Origin: Roseomonas aeriglobus
GTDB lineage: Bacteria > Pseudomonadota > Alphaproteobacteria > Sphingomonadales > Sphingomonadaceae
Length of the DNA stretch: 64,000 bases
Assembly (NCBI GenBank): GCA_016937575.1
Contig: JAFHKN010000002.1
Coordinates: forward strand, 1,984,001 to 2,048,000
Direction of reading: 5' to 3'
Both the position numbers and the translations under genes were made by a program. Positions 1-8,760 of this stretch are shown in pieces. Positions within the stretch are counted from its first letter, which is position 1; every line of letters starts with the position of its first letter. The notes below the pieces were generated by a model. That model saw only the letters and a program-made list of their open reading frames with translations, ran no database searches and was not told where the DNA came from.

Positions 1-1
1 C

Positions 2-1207
2 GGCCGCGGTTTCACCTGGCTGAGCGAACGGGACGGCTGGCGGCACCTCTATGTCGGCTCGCGCGACGGCAAGGCCATGGACCTGCGCACGCCGGGCGAC
101 TTCGACGTGATCGGCGTGCTGAATATCGACCCCAAGAGCAACTGGGTGTGGTTCACCGCGGCGCCGGGCGATCCGACACGCCGCTACCTCTACCGCGCAA
201 CGCTGACCGGCAAGAAGCGGGTCGAGCGGGTGTCGCCGGCAGGACAGATCGGAACCCACGACTATGACATGGCGCCGGGCAGCCGATACGCGCGGCACAT
301 CTTCTCGACCTACGACACCGCACCATCGACCGAGCTGGTCGACATGACCACCAACCGCGTCGTGCGCACGCTGGCGACCAACCAGCCGGTCACCGACTTC
401 ATCGCATCGCGCGGGCTCGGTAAGACCGAGTTCACCCGGCTCGACATCGGCGGCGGCACCCAGCTCGACGCGTGGATCATCAAGCCCAAGGGCTTCGACC
501 CGTCGAAGAAATATCCGCTGTTCGTCCATGTCTACGGCGAACCCTGGGGTCAGACCGTCGCCGATCGCTTCGGCGGGCGCAACGACATGTGGCACCGGAT
601 GTTGGCGGAGCGCGGCTATATCGTCGCGAGCATTGATCCGCGCGGCACCGCGTCGCCACGCGGGCGAGCGTGGCGCAAAAGTATCTATGGGCAGGTCGGC
701 ATTCTCGCGTCCGCCGATCTGGCGGCGGGCGTGCGCAAGCTGATCGCGACCCGCAGCTATGTCGATTCCGATCGCATCGGCGTCTGGGGCTGGAGCGGCG
801 GCGGGTCGATGACGCTGAACGCGCTGTTCCGCTATCCCGATCTGTACAAAACCGGCATCGCCGTCGCCGCGGTGTCCGACATGACGCTCTACGACACCAT
901 CTACCAGGAACGGTACATGGGCCTGCCCTCAGGCAACGCGAAGGGCTATCGCGACGGATCGCCGATCAATTTCGCGCAGAATCTGAGGGGCAATCTGCTG
1001 ATGATCCATGGCACCGGCGACGACAACGTCCACTACCAGAACCTGGAGCAGGTCGTCGACAAGCTGGTCGCGAACAACAAGCATTTCGATATGATGGCGT
1101 ATCCGGATCGCGCCCACGGCATCTACGAAAAGCCGGGCACGAGCCTGCATCTCTACACGCTGATGACCCGCTATCTCGAAGAGAAGCTGCCCCCCGGCCC
1201 GCGCTGA
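2..1207 (+). CDS. S9 family peptidase (dipeptidyl-peptidase IV-like), 5' truncated by window edge
   Basis: C-terminal ~400 residues of a serine peptidase of the prolyl oligopeptidase/DPP IV family, which cleaves dipeptides or short peptides, usually in the periplasm. The frame is open from base 2. The ATG at 77 is internal, because the residues before it (WLSERDGWRHLY) already match the end of the DPP IV propeller. The alpha/beta hydrolase domain carries the nucleophile in GWSGGG (Ser codon 794-796), the acid in GTGDDNVHYQN and the histidine in DRAHGIYE, so the triad looks complete. The gene ends one base before the stop of the convergent symporter gene. Signal peptide and true start lie outside the window. 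Exact substrate unknown. Confidence 0.9.
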   Translation, partial: GRGFTWLSERDGWRHLYVGSRDGKAMDLRTPGDFDVIGVLNIDPKSNWVWFTAAPGDPTRRYLYRATLTGKKRVERVSPAGQIGTHDYDMAPGSRYARHIFSTYDTAPSTELVDMTTNRVVRTLATNQPVTDFIASRGLGKTEFTRLDIGGGTQLDAWIIKPKGFDPSKKYPLFVHVYGEPWGQTVADRFGGRNDMWHRMLAERGYIVASIDPRGTASPRGRAWRKSIYGQVGILASADLAAGVRKLIATRSYVDSDRIGVWGWSGGGSMTLNALFRYPDLYKTGIAVAAVSDMTLYDTIYQERYMGLPSGNAKGYRDGSPINFAQNLRGNLLMIHGTGDDNVHYQNLEQVVDKLVANNKHFDMMAYPDRAHGIYEKPGTSLHLYTLMTRYLEEKLPPGPR

Positions 1208-1208
1208 C

Positions 1209-2513
1209 TTAGGCGGGCAGCGCGCCGGCGGGCTGCTGGTCGGCCGGCGCGGTCAGCAGCCCTTCGCGCTTGGCGACGATCGTCGGGACCAGCATCTGCC
1301 CGGCGACGTTGACCGCAGTGCGCCCCATATCGAGGATCGGATCGATCGCCAGCAGCAGCCCTGCCCCTTCGAGTGGCAGGCCGAGCGTGGTGAGCGTCAA
1401 TGTCAGCATGACGGTCGCGCCGGTCAGCCCTGCGGTCGCCGCCGACCCCAGCACCGACACCATCACGATCAGCGCATAATCGCCCGCGTGCAGCGCCAGG
1501 CCGAAGAATTGCGCGACGAAGATCGCCGCCACGGCCGGATAGATAGCAGCGCACCCGTCCATCTTCGTCGTCGCACCTAGCGGCACGGCAAAGGCCGAAT
1601 AGGCGCGCGGCACACCCAGCGCGCGCTCGGTCAGGTCCTGTGTCACCGGCAAGGTACCGACCGACGACCGGGTGACGAAACCCAGCTGGATTGCGGGCCA
1701 TGCGCGACGGAAGAACCACAGGGGATCGACCCGATGCACGGCCAGGAGCAACGGATAGACGACCAGCAGGACGATCCCCAGCCCGACATAGACGGTCGCC
1801 GCGAACGCACCGAGCGAGGACAGCGTACTCCAGCCATAGCGGACGATCGCATCGCCGATCAGTGCGGCCGACCCGATCGGCGTCAGTGCGATCACCCAGC
1901 GGAGCAGACGGCGCAGGATCGCCAGCAGTGAGGCGTTGAACGCCAGAAACGGTTCGCCCGGTGCCCCGACGCGAACGGCCGCCGCGCCGATCGCAATCGC
2001 AACGACGATGATCTGCAGCACGTTGAACCCCAGGGCCGTCGTCGTCGTCCCTGCAGTCGTGGTCGTCGTCGCGGTCAAGCCGAGCATGTTGGCCGGGACC
2101 AGGCCCTTCAGGAAATCGAGCCACGACCCGACCGTCGTCGGCGCTGCGGCCGCCGCCGCGATCGACGCACTGCTATGGAGTCCCGGCTGCAGGGTCAGCG
2201 CCAGCACGATGCCGACCGAAACCGCGATCAGCGCAGTGATGGCGAACCACAGCAACGTCTGACCAACCAGCCGCGCGGCGTTGGGCAGATCTCGCAGCGC
2301 CGCGATCGAGCTGACGATCGCGGTGAAGACCAGCGCAGGCACCAGCGCCTTGAGCAACTGCACGAATATCTGACCGACCGTGTGAAGCGCGACTCCGACC
2401 GCTCCGTCCGCGCCGCCCGTCCGACTGGCGATCAGGCCAAGCCCGACGCCCGCGGCCATGCCGACCGCGACCTGAACGCCGAACGACGGACGGAATCTCG
2501 ATGTGTGCTGCAT
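1209..2513 (-). CDS. Dicarboxylate/amino acid:cation symporter (DAACS family)
   Basis: Inner-membrane secondary transporter of the GltP/DctA family, which takes up C4-dicarboxylates or acidic amino acids with protons or sodium. The 434-residue protein is almost wholly hydrophobic and shows the family's serine-rich re-entrant signature (SSVGTLPVT) and the downstream NxDG-like segment (ATTKMDGCAAIYPA). I start it at the ATG at 2513 (MQHTSRFRP); the frame stays open upstream, but the extra residues look non-native. No clear Shine-Dalgarno is visible. It converges with the S9 peptidase, with one base between the stop codons. Aspartate/glutamate versus C4-dicarboxylate specificity cannot be settled by eye. 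Confidence 0.88.
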   Translation of the reverse strand: MQHTSRFRPSFGVQVAVGMAAGVGLGLIASRTGGADGAVGVALHTVGQIFVQLLKALVPALVFTAIVSSIAALRDLPNAARLVGQTLLWFAITALIAVSVGIVLALTLQPGLHSSASIAAAAAAPTTVGSWLDFLKGLVPANMLGLTATTTTTAGTTTTALGFNVLQIIVVAIAIGAAAVRVGAPGEPFLAFNASLLAILRRLLRWVIALTPIGSAALIGDAIVRYGWSTLSSLGAFAATVYVGLGIVLLVVYPLLLAVHRVDPLWFFRRAWPAIQLGFVTRSSVGTLPVTQDLTERALGVPRAYSAFAVPLGATTKMDGCAAIYPAVAAIFVAQFFGLALHAGDYALIVMVSVLGSAATAGLTGATVMLTLTLTTLGLPLEGAGLLLAIDPILDMGRTAVNVAGQMLVPTIVAKREGLLTAPADQQPAGALPA

Positions 2514-2640
2514 ATGCGAAGATGTCGGTTCCCCGACCCTTTGCAACAACGAAGCTTTTCTTCGATCGACCAAATCGGCGTTTGCCTGCGACATGCAGGG
2601 TACCGCCGCTTATTCGGGGCGACGGGGGCGCCCGTGTGCG

Positions 2641-3021
2641 TCAGTGCCGCAGGCCGGCCTTCAATTCGTACCGCCCGTCGTTCATTTCGCCGAACAGGTC
2701 GCCGATCGCGGGATGATCGACCGGCTCGTCGCTGTCGTCGCGGATCAGGTTCTGCTGGCTGACATAGGCCGTGTAGGTCGATTCGTCGTTTTCGGCGAGC
2801 AGGTGATAGAAGGGCTGGTCCTTGCGCGGGCGAATGCCTTCAGGAATTGCCTGATACCATTCCTCGCTATTGGCAAAGACCGGATCGACGTCGAAGATCA
2901 CGCCGCGGAAATCGAACATGCGATGCCGCACGACTTCGCCGATCCCGAACCGCGCTGTCGAGACGCTGGGCATCGGTACGCCGGCGTCGAGTATGTCATC
3001 GGTGGAAATGCTGCGATCCAT
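2641..3021 (-). CDS. hspQ: Heat shock protein HspQ (YccV-like, hemimethylated-DNA-binding domain)
   Basis: 126-residue protein with the YccV/HspQ fold. The core runs from ARFGIGEVVRHRMFDFRGVI through the conserved stretch NSEEWYQ and the PFYHLLAENDES motif to VSQQNL. In enterobacteria HspQ binds hemimethylated DNA, slows DnaA turnover and acts as a specificity factor for Lon protease. Alphaproteobacterial members are slightly longer at the C-terminus, as here. ATG start at 3021; the first ~17 residues are not conserved, so MPSVSTARFG is an alternative start. It stands alone, divergent from tRNA-Ser. The family call is firm; the role in this organism is inferred. Confidence 0.85.
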   Translation of the reverse strand: MDRSISTDDILDAGVPMPSVSTARFGIGEVVRHRMFDFRGVIFDVDPVFANSEEWYQAIPEGIRPRKDQPFYHLLAENDESTYTAYVSQQNLIRDDSDEPVDHPAIGDLFGEMNDGRYELKAGLRH

Positions 3022-3155
3022 GCATCCAAGGTAAGCAGCTTTTCGCCCTGCACAAGCATGACGCTTGCCACGCCCAAATTCCTTCGCTAAGCGCGCCCCT
3101 CACGACCCGCCCCGGGGCCTTTTCAGGAAGGTGACGCCCGGCGCAAACCCCTCGC

Positions 3156-3245
<90 letters not shown>

Positions 3246-3317
3246 CTTACCTTTTGATGTTCAGACGGTGCGCGAGCTTCGCGTTCAGGTCTGTCATGTG
3301 TCCGCCACGACGTCAGA

Positions 3318-3387
3318 CGGGGCCGGCTCTCGCCGACCCCGCTGCCCGCCGTGGCGACTCCTGCGCTTGGCTTTCGCCAAGCGCAGG
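3318..3387. terminator. Two strong hairpins between tRNA-Ser and the TonB receptor gene
   Basis: Hairpin 1 (3318-3341) pairs CGGGGcCGGC with GCCGaCCCCG around a TCTC loop. Hairpin 2 (3360-3387) is a perfect 12-bp stem, CCTGCGCTTGGC with GCCAAGCGCAGG, around TTTC. They lie where the tRNA transcript (plus) and the receptor transcript (minus) converge, so a bidirectional stop is the likely role. Neither has a good T-run, so Rho-independent termination is not certain. Confidence 0.4.
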
Positions 3388-3396
3388 GCGCCCGCG

Positions 3397-6039
3397 TTAG
3401 AACTGAAAAGCAACCCGCCCGTACAGGAACCGCCCGTTGAAGCCGAACGGCGACAACTGGCTGTACGGCAGGAAGTAGCTGTTGGGCGTGAAGCCCGGAG
3501 CGCCCGTCGCGCCGCCGGTCGGCAGGCGATCCGGATAGGTGTCGAACACATTGTCCGCACCGACCGCCAGCGTGACCTGCTGGATCGGGTGCACGCGCAC
3601 TTCGACGTCGGTCACCCACTTCGGCGTCAGCTTGAAGTCGCCGGCGACCGTGCCGAGCGGCGCGGTGAGCGCTCCGTTGACTGCGGTCCAGACCGAACCG
3701 AAGCGGTTGGCGCGCACGGTCGCGCCGACGATTCCCAGATCCCAGTCGGCCGACAGGTTCAGCTTCGTCCGCGGCTGCGAGTCGGTCAGACGATAGGATT
3801 CCTGACGACCGAACAACGGCGAACCCTGAAGCAGCGGGTTGGGCAGAACGGCGCGATCGGTGATCTTCGTGGTGTTGTAATTATACCCCGCGGTCAGCAC
3901 GAAGCGGCCCGCACCGAATTCGGGCACGCGGTAGGTGCCGATCACATCGACGCCCTGCGTGCGCGTATCGACGCCGTTCACGAAGAATCGTGCCGATGTC
4001 ACGCCGTTGATGCCCGCGCCGGTCAGCAGGTTGACCACCGCCGTGCCGGTCAGATTCTCGGTCAGCGTGACACGATCCTTGATGCGGATGTTGTAGTAAT
4101 CCGCGGTCAGGCTGAAGCCGTTGAACGGATTGAGCGTGATGCCGCCCGCTAGGTTCAGCGCCTTTTCCGGCTCCAGCTGCTTGCCGCCGAGCGCCGCCGC
4201 AACGCGGCTGGTCGCCGGCACCGTCACGATGTCGATCAGCACCGGAGTATTAACGACCGTTCCATTCGGCTGCGTCACCGCAACGATGGTGTTGTTGGTC
4301 GACGTGGTCGTGAAGAACTGCTGCGCCAGGCTCGGCGCGCGGAAGCCGGTCGACACTGAGCCGCGGATCGCGATGCCCTGGATCGGTTCGAAGCGCGCAG
4401 CGACCTTACCATTCCAGGTATCACCGAAGTCCGAATAATGCTCGTACCGGCCCGCGGCCTGCACGGTGAAAGCATTGGTCACATCGGCATCGAGTTCGAC
4501 ATAAGCGGCATAGCTATTGCGCGACACGTCGGTGGCGTTCGACGGCTGGAAGCCCGGGAACACCTGTGCGCCCGGTGCCGCACCATTGGCCGTGTACCGC
4601 CCGCCGATGTAGCTCGCCGTGTTGCCGGGACGGATCTTGAAGTTCTCGTTACGATATTCCCCGCCGAGCGCGAAGCCAAGGCTCGAGAGGAAACCGACGT
4701 CGAGCTTGCGGCTGAGATCGAGGTTCACGACCGTCTGGCCGAACGCAATACCGCCCGCGTCGAAGCGCCGCGGCGAATCCACCCCGCCCAGCGACACGTT
4801 GAAGCTGTCGATCGTCTGGTAATCGAGCTGGTTCGACCCGTAGACGACCGACAGGTCGGCCTTGAACCCGCCGACGTCGGTCCGGATGCCGGCCGCGCCC
4901 GACACGTCCTCGATCTGACTCTGGATCTTGGGCAGGAAGCCATCGGCATAATAGGGCACGAAGGTCGTGGTCGACGCGGCCCAGTTGCGGTTGCGCGCGT
5001 CGTTCGGACGGCGGAAGAAGCCCGCGCCGATGCCGTCGCGAATGCCGTAGGTGCCGAAGGCATAGAGCTCGGCGTTGGCGCCGATGTCGTAACCCGCATT
5101 GACGATGACGTTGTAATCGACCGTCTTGCCGTCGCCGTAGCCGTGGTTGAAGCGGTTTGCGGCGAGTTCCTTGGCATTTTCGCCGACCTGATACTGGCGA
5201 CGCGGGTCGGCACCCGAACGCTGGGTCGGATCACGATCGCGGAACTGCGCGGAGAAGGTGAAATACCCATTCTCGCCGATCGGCAGGCCCAGACGCGTGG
5301 CGAGCGTCAGCGTGTCGCCGTCATGGCGCTTCACTTCCTCGCCGTAGTTCAGCTGAAGGATGTCGTTCGCGCCGCCGTTGTTGGTCAGCACGTTCGGCAC
5401 GCCGTTCGTCGCCGACACGCCCAGCACTTCGTTCACGCCGCTCTGCGTCGTGCGATACTGCCCGAAGGTGACCGAGCCCGACACGCCTTCGCGCTTCGAC
5501 AGCTGGATATTGATGACACCGGCGATCGCGTCGGAACCATATTGCGACGACGCGCCGTCGCGCAGCACTTCGATGCGGTCGATCGCGATCGGCGGAATTT
5601 CGTTGAGGTCGACTGCGCCCGACCCACGGCCGACCGAACCATTGAGGTTGAGGAGCGCCGCCTGGTGACGACGCTTGCCGTTCAGCAGCACCAGAGTCTG
5701 GTCGGGCGCCAGACCACGCAGCGTTGCCGGACGCAGCGAATCGGTGCCGTCGGTCAGCGATGGCTGGGGGAAGTTGAACGAGGGCACGAGCTGGTTGAGC
5801 ACCTTGTTCGTCTCGGTCTGACCACTGTTTGAAAGCTGGTCGCCGCCGATGACGTCGATCGGCACCGGGCTCTCGGCGATGGTACGGCCGCCGATACGGC
5901 TGCCGGTGACCACGACCGTGTCCTCGGTGATCGGCGCGTCGTCGGCCGGCGCGGCCGGCACAGTCTGTGCCGATGCCGGCATGGCCAATGCCGCCGCCGA
6001 AACAGAAATTGCAAGCACGCTAAGCAATTTAAGGCGCAT
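3397..6039 (-). CDS. TonB-dependent outer-membrane receptor
   Basis: 880-residue outer-membrane transporter. A signal peptide (MRLKLLSVLAISVSAAALA..ASAQT) is followed by a TonB-box-like segment (EDTVVVTGSR), a plug domain with LRGLAPDQTLVLLNGKRRH and EVLRDGASSQYGSDAIAGVI, and a beta-barrel ending in the aromatic terminus GRVAFQF. Such receptors bring siderophores, sugars, cobalamin or peptides across the outer membrane using the proton motive force through TonB. No neighbouring transport or sensor gene indicates the ligand, and no N-terminal STN signalling domain is seen. ATG start at 6039. Sphingomonads carry many paralogues of this kind. Confidence 0.93.
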   Translation of the reverse strand: MRLKLLSVLAISVSAAALAMPASAQTVPAAPADDAPITEDTVVVTGSRIGGRTIAESPVPIDVIGGDQLSNSGQTETNKVLNQLVPSFNFPQPSLTDGTDSLRPATLRGLAPDQTLVLLNGKRRHQAALLNLNGSVGRGSGAVDLNEIPPIAIDRIEVLRDGASSQYGSDAIAGVINIQLSKREGVSGSVTFGQYRTTQSGVNEVLGVSATNGVPNVLTNNGGANDILQLNYGEEVKRHDGDTLTLATRLGLPIGENGYFTFSAQFRDRDPTQRSGADPRRQYQVGENAKELAANRFNHGYGDGKTVDYNVIVNAGYDIGANAELYAFGTYGIRDGIGAGFFRRPNDARNRNWAASTTTFVPYYADGFLPKIQSQIEDVSGAAGIRTDVGGFKADLSVVYGSNQLDYQTIDSFNVSLGGVDSPRRFDAGGIAFGQTVVNLDLSRKLDVGFLSSLGFALGGEYRNENFKIRPGNTASYIGGRYTANGAAPGAQVFPGFQPSNATDVSRNSYAAYVELDADVTNAFTVQAAGRYEHYSDFGDTWNGKVAARFEPIQGIAIRGSVSTGFRAPSLAQQFFTTTSTNNTIVAVTQPNGTVVNTPVLIDIVTVPATSRVAAALGGKQLEPEKALNLAGGITLNPFNGFSLTADYYNIRIKDRVTLTENLTGTAVVNLLTGAGINGVTSARFFVNGVDTRTQGVDVIGTYRVPEFGAGRFVLTAGYNYNTTKITDRAVLPNPLLQGSPLFGRQESYRLTDSQPRTKLNLSADWDLGIVGATVRANRFGSVWTAVNGALTAPLGTVAGDFKLTPKWVTDVEVRVHPIQQVTLAVGADNVFDTYPDRLPTGGATGAPGFTPNSYFLPYSQLSPFGFNGRFLYGRVAFQF

Positions 6040-6198
6040 AGAAATCCCCCATCATGAAATGTCCGCCCGCTTTGGACCGGCATCGCGCAACATCTTATGT
6101 TACGGCAACGATGGAACAAGGATGTCGCAGGGCGAGGCGTGCACTTAAGGTCACGCTGTTGCCCTCACGCCACAATGGCGCCCGAAGGATTCCTTTGG

Positions 6199-6227
6199 TT
6201 GACAGCCCCCGCCCCTTTCGGTAGCAG
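6199..6227 (+). promoter_or_regulatory. Putative sigma70-type promoter of rplU-rpmA
   Basis: A perfect -35 hexamer TTGACA (6199-6204) is followed by 17 bases and TAGCAG (6222-6227), about 65 bases before the rplU start. It lies in the 252-bp divergent gap between the TonB receptor gene and rplU. The -10 hexamer is weak, as is common in GC-rich alphaproteobacteria. Confidence 0.5.
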
Positions 6228-6291
6228 CGCGCCTTCATCCCGCCCGGCATGCCGGCGCGGGCCCGAATTTTTGATGAGAGTTTGAAACGCC

Positions 6292-6672
6292 ATGTTCGCA
6301 GTCGTGCGCACGGGCGGCAAGCAGTATCGCGTTGCCGCCGGAGACAAGATCGTCGTCGAGAAGATCGAGGGCGAGGCCGGTTCGTCGGTCACCCTCGGTG
6401 ACGTGCTGCTCGCTGGCGAGGGCTCGGACCTCAAGTCGGTTGCCGGCCTGACGGTCGCTGCCGAAATCGTCGCGCAGGCTAAGGGCGAGAAGGTCATCGT
6501 CTTCAAGAAGCGTCGTCGCCACAATTATCGTCGCAAGAACGGCCATCGCCAGAACCACACGATCCTGAAGATCGTGTCGATCGGCGGCTCGAACGAGCAG
6601 AAGGCGAAGGCGACGAAGGCCAAGAAGGCTGATGCCGCTCCGGTCGAAACCGCCGCCGCTGCTGAAGCGTAA
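6292..6672 (+). CDS. rplU: 50S ribosomal protein L21
   Basis: Large-subunit protein that binds 23S rRNA domain I. The 126-residue product has the canonical N-terminus [18 protein letters not shown] and the L21 signature [19 protein letters not shown]. After the usual ~103-residue core there is a Lys/Ala-rich tail ([20 protein letters not shown]), a length variation typical of alphaproteobacteria. ATG start at 6292. It is followed after 43 bases by rpmA, the conserved rplU-rpmA pair, and obgE lies on the same strand 2.5 kb further on instead of immediately after as in many bacteria. Confidence 0.98.
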   Translation: MFAVVRTGGKQYRVAAGDKIVVEKIEGEAGSSVTLGDVLLAGEGSDLKSVAGLTVAAEIVAQAKGEKVIVFKKRRRHNYRRKNGHRQNHTILKIVSIGGSNEQKAKATKAKKADAAPVETAAAAEA

Positions 6673-6715
6673 GCGCGCGCCCCGAACAGACGATACGAAG
6701 AAGAGAGTTTAGGTC

Positions 6716-6985
6716 ATGGCACATAAGAAAGCAGGCGGTTCGTCGCGTAACGGTCGTGATTCGGCCGGCCGTCGCCTTGGCGTGAAGAAGTTCGGTGGTG
6801 AGCAGGTCATCGCCGGCAACATCATCATCCGTCAGCGCGGGACCAAGGTGTACCCGGGCGCGAACGTCGGCATGGGCAAGGATCATACCCTGTTCGCGCT
6901 GACCGACGGCCGCGTTGCGTTCAAGGACGGCAAACTCGGCCGAAAGTTCGCGACCGTAGAAATTATGGCCGAAGCGGCCGAATAA
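6716..6985 (+). CDS. rpmA: 50S ribosomal protein L27
   Basis: 89-residue ribosomal protein whose N-terminal tail reaches the peptidyl transferase centre. It begins [16 protein letters not shown] and contains the signature [18 protein letters not shown]. Second gene of the rplU-rpmA operon; a strong intrinsic terminator follows at 7053-7084. There is no N-terminal cleavable extension of the Firmicutes type. ATG at 6716. Confidence 0.98.
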   Translation: MAHKKAGGSSRNGRDSAGRRLGVKKFGGEQVIAGNIIIRQRGTKVYPGANVGMGKDHTLFALTDGRVAFKDGKLGRKFATVEIMAEAAE

Positions 6986-7052
6986 CGGGCAACCGATGAC
7001 GGGTTGCCCACCAGGGCGACCCGGCGTTCCGTCACAGGAACCAGCCAAACAA

Positions 7053-7084
7053 GGGAGGACGGGTCGCCCCGGACTCCCTTTTTT
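7053..7084 (+). terminator. Rho-independent terminator after rplU-rpmA
   Basis: The stem GGGAG-GA-CGGG (7053-7063) pairs with CCCG-GA-CTCCC (7068-7078) around TCGC, with an internal loop of GA on each side, followed by six Ts (7079-7084). An upstream sequence GGGCGACCCG (7014-7023) is fully complementary to CGGGTCGCCC (7060-7069) inside this hairpin and could compete with it. Confidence 0.85.
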
Positions 7085-7163
7085 ACTGCTCCCTCCTTCG
7101 CGACTGTCGCGACCACGTCATATCTTCGTGGTTGGGCGCTCGCGCGACACGAGGAGAGTGGAC

Positions 7164-7712
7164 ATGTTCGCACGCACCCGCCGTCTGACGCTCCGGCCCG
7201 GCTGGATCGAGGACGCCCCCGCCCTCACCCGCGCCGTCGCGCACGAGTGCGTGGCGATGAAACTCGCCCGTCTGCCCTGGCCGTACGATCTGGTCGACGC
7301 GGAGACGTTCCTGACAATGCCGGTCGCTCGCGACGAGGCGCGGTGCCTGATCTTCGCGCACGATCTGGGCGACGCACCGGTGCTGGTCGGCGGTTGCGGC
7401 ATCAGCCGCGACGAGGGCCAACCCAATCTCGGCTATTGGCTGACGCCGGACGCCTGGGGCCGCGGCTATGCGACCGAAGCCGGTCGAGCGATGCTCGGCA
7501 TCGCGCGCTGGGGGCTTGGCCATCGGCACCTCGCAGCGCACCACCACCTCGACAATCCCGCTTCGGGCCATGTCCTGCGCAAGCTGGGCTTCGTGCCCAC
7601 GGGCGTCCGCGAACCGCGGGCGAGCCGTGCGCGGGGCGAAGCGGTGCCGAGTGCGAGCTATGCGCTGTCACTGGATGATGGGGATATCGAAGCGCCGCGT
7701 ATGGCGGCGTGA
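7164..7712 (+). CDS. GNAT family N-acetyltransferase (RimJ/RimL-like)
   Basis: 182-residue acetyltransferase. It opens with RTRRLTLRPGWIEDAPAL, as RimJ/RimL-type enzymes do, and has the acetyl-CoA-binding region around GYWLTPDAWGRGYATEAGRA and the C-terminal HHHLDNPASGHVLRKLGF. Substrate unknown: ribosomal protein N-termini, antibiotics or small amines are all possible for this family. The ATG at 7164 is chosen because a purine-rich GAGGAGAG lies at 7151-7158; the frame is open further upstream but runs through the rpmA terminator. Monocistronic. Repeat family A follows it. Confidence 0.85.
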   Translation: MFARTRRLTLRPGWIEDAPALTRAVAHECVAMKLARLPWPYDLVDAETFLTMPVARDEARCLIFAHDLGDAPVLVGGCGISRDEGQPNLGYWLTPDAWGRGYATEAGRAMLGIARWGLGHRHLAAHHHLDNPASGHVLRKLGFVPTGVREPRASRARGEAVPSASYALSLDDGDIEAPRMAA

Positions 7713-7740
7713 GGGTGCCTCATCTGCCCACCTGAGATCC

Positions 7741-7836
7741 GTCGCCCCCCGCGGAGGCGGGGGTCAATTCTGGCTGACCTGACGTTCTAAGCCGAAAGGT
7801 CAGCCAGAATGTATCTCCGCCTTCGCGGGGATGACG
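7741..7836. repeat. Palindromic repeat, family A (CCCCGCGGAGGCGGGG type)
   Basis: About 96 bp between the acetyltransferase and the hydrolase. Outer arms contain GTCGCCCCCCGCGGAGGCGGGGG and the inverse CTCCGCCTTCGCGGGGATGACG; inner arms TCTGGCTGACCT and AGGTCAGCCAGA form a perfect inverted repeat. The same family recurs at 37022-37117 and 61087-61219. Widespread intergenic palindrome of unknown function, likely also forming a bidirectional terminator-like structure. Confidence 0.8.
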
Positions 7837-7854
7837 AATTCGGCCTTAGGACCG

Positions 7855-8700
7855 TCAGGCAGCCGCGAGCCGCGCCGCTTCGAACTCGCTGTCGACCAGC
7901 CCGATCAGCTTGCGATCATCGTGGTTCCACGGATGGAAACCGGGGAGGAAAAACGCGAAATACTGACCCAGCACTTTGCGGGCCATGCCCGGTCGGCCGA
8001 AGGCATATTTGAACAGCCGCCACTTCACGCCCGCACCGGTGAAGCCGTCCTGCCGCAGCAGCTCCAGCATCCCCTTGGTCCGACCGTTGAAGAACCGCCC
8101 GGTGACGATCAGCATCACCAGCGCCTTGATGCGCCAACGCTTGAACCGGGGCCAATCCTTCGTCGCATGAAGCCAGGTGTCATAGGCGACGCCCTTATGC
8201 TCGATCTCCTCGACCGCGTGCCATTTCCAGAGCGCGACCGCATCCGCATCACCACCCTCGAGATGCGAGGGATCGGCGATCAGCTGGTGCGCCAGGATCG
8301 CGGTGAAATGCTCGAGGCACATCGTCGCGGCAAGGCTCGCGATCGGCGGACGGCCCTTCGTCAGCGCCAGCACGCGATCAACCTCGGCGTCGAGCGGGCG
8401 GATGTCATAGCCCTGGTCGGTGACGTGGCGGTTGAACGCGACATGCTCGCGGGTGTGAATCACCTCCTGCTTGGTGAAGGCGGCGATTTCCGCGGCCAGA
8501 CGCGGGGGCGCGCCATCGCGGAACTTGCGGACCGAATCGATGAAGAAGCCTTCGCCCTTCGGGAAGGTCACCGACAGCGCATTGTAGAACGCCGTCGCGA
8601 CGGGATCGTCGTTCAGCCACCACCGGCGATAGGTCGCACCCCGCCCGAAGCGCATGTCGCACGGCGTGATCGTCAGGTCAGCGGGAGTCTTTGCGTTCAC
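7855..8700 (-). CDS. Metal-dependent hydrolase family protein (PF10118 type)
   Basis: 281-residue protein resembling the predicted metal-dependent hydrolases once grouped as YbfF/PF10118. It is rich in paired His/Glu motifs that could bind a di-metal site: KQEVIHTREHVAFNRH, CLEHFTAILAHQ and KWHAVEEIEHKGVAYD. The GTG at 8700 is chosen as start because TGGAGGAATTCGATC directly precedes it on the minus strand (GGAGG with 9-base spacing); an open frame further upstream would overlap the divergent tetR. The adjacent TetR regulator probably controls it. Reaction unknown; a ferritin-like or hydroxylase role is also conceivable. Confidence 0.75.
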   Translation of the reverse strand: MNAKTPADLTITPCDMRFGRGATYRRWWLNDDPVATAFYNALSVTFPKGEGFFIDSVRKFRDGAPPRLAAEIAAFTKQEVIHTREHVAFNRHVTDQGYDIRPLDAEVDRVLALTKGRPPIASLAATMCLEHFTAILAHQLIADPSHLEGGDADAVALWKWHAVEEIEHKGVAYDTWLHATKDWPRFKRWRIKALVMLIVTGRFFNGRTKGMLELLRQDGFTGAGVKWRLFKYAFGRPGMARKVLGQYFAFFLPGFHPWNHDDRKLIGLVDSEFEAARLAAA

Positions 8701-8740
8701 GATCGAATTCCTCCAATCAGGACGATCTAACTGGCGATTA

Positions 8741-8760
8741 CTTACACACATGTCAATAAG
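8741..8760. promoter_or_regulatory. Possible operator/promoter between the hydrolase and tetR
   Basis: In the 49-bp divergent gap and first codons of tetR there is an AT-rich imperfect palindrome, CTTACACACATGTCAATAAG, centred on ACATGT. Read on the minus strand it contains TTGACA, a consensus -35 hexamer for the hydrolase gene. A TetR dimer site here would block both genes. This is inferred from position and partial symmetry only. Confidence 0.35.

Noticed and set aside
3360..3387. 12-bp hairpin as a definite Rho-independent terminator
   Set aside because: Strong stem but no T-run on either strand, so it is reported only as a terminator-like structure at low confidence.
4438..5832. A 464-codon plus-strand frame opposite the TonB receptor gene
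   Set aside because: Shadow of a GC-rich gene: Arg/Ala/Val-rich product without recognisable domains, fully antisense to a receptor with clear plug, barrel and signal peptide.
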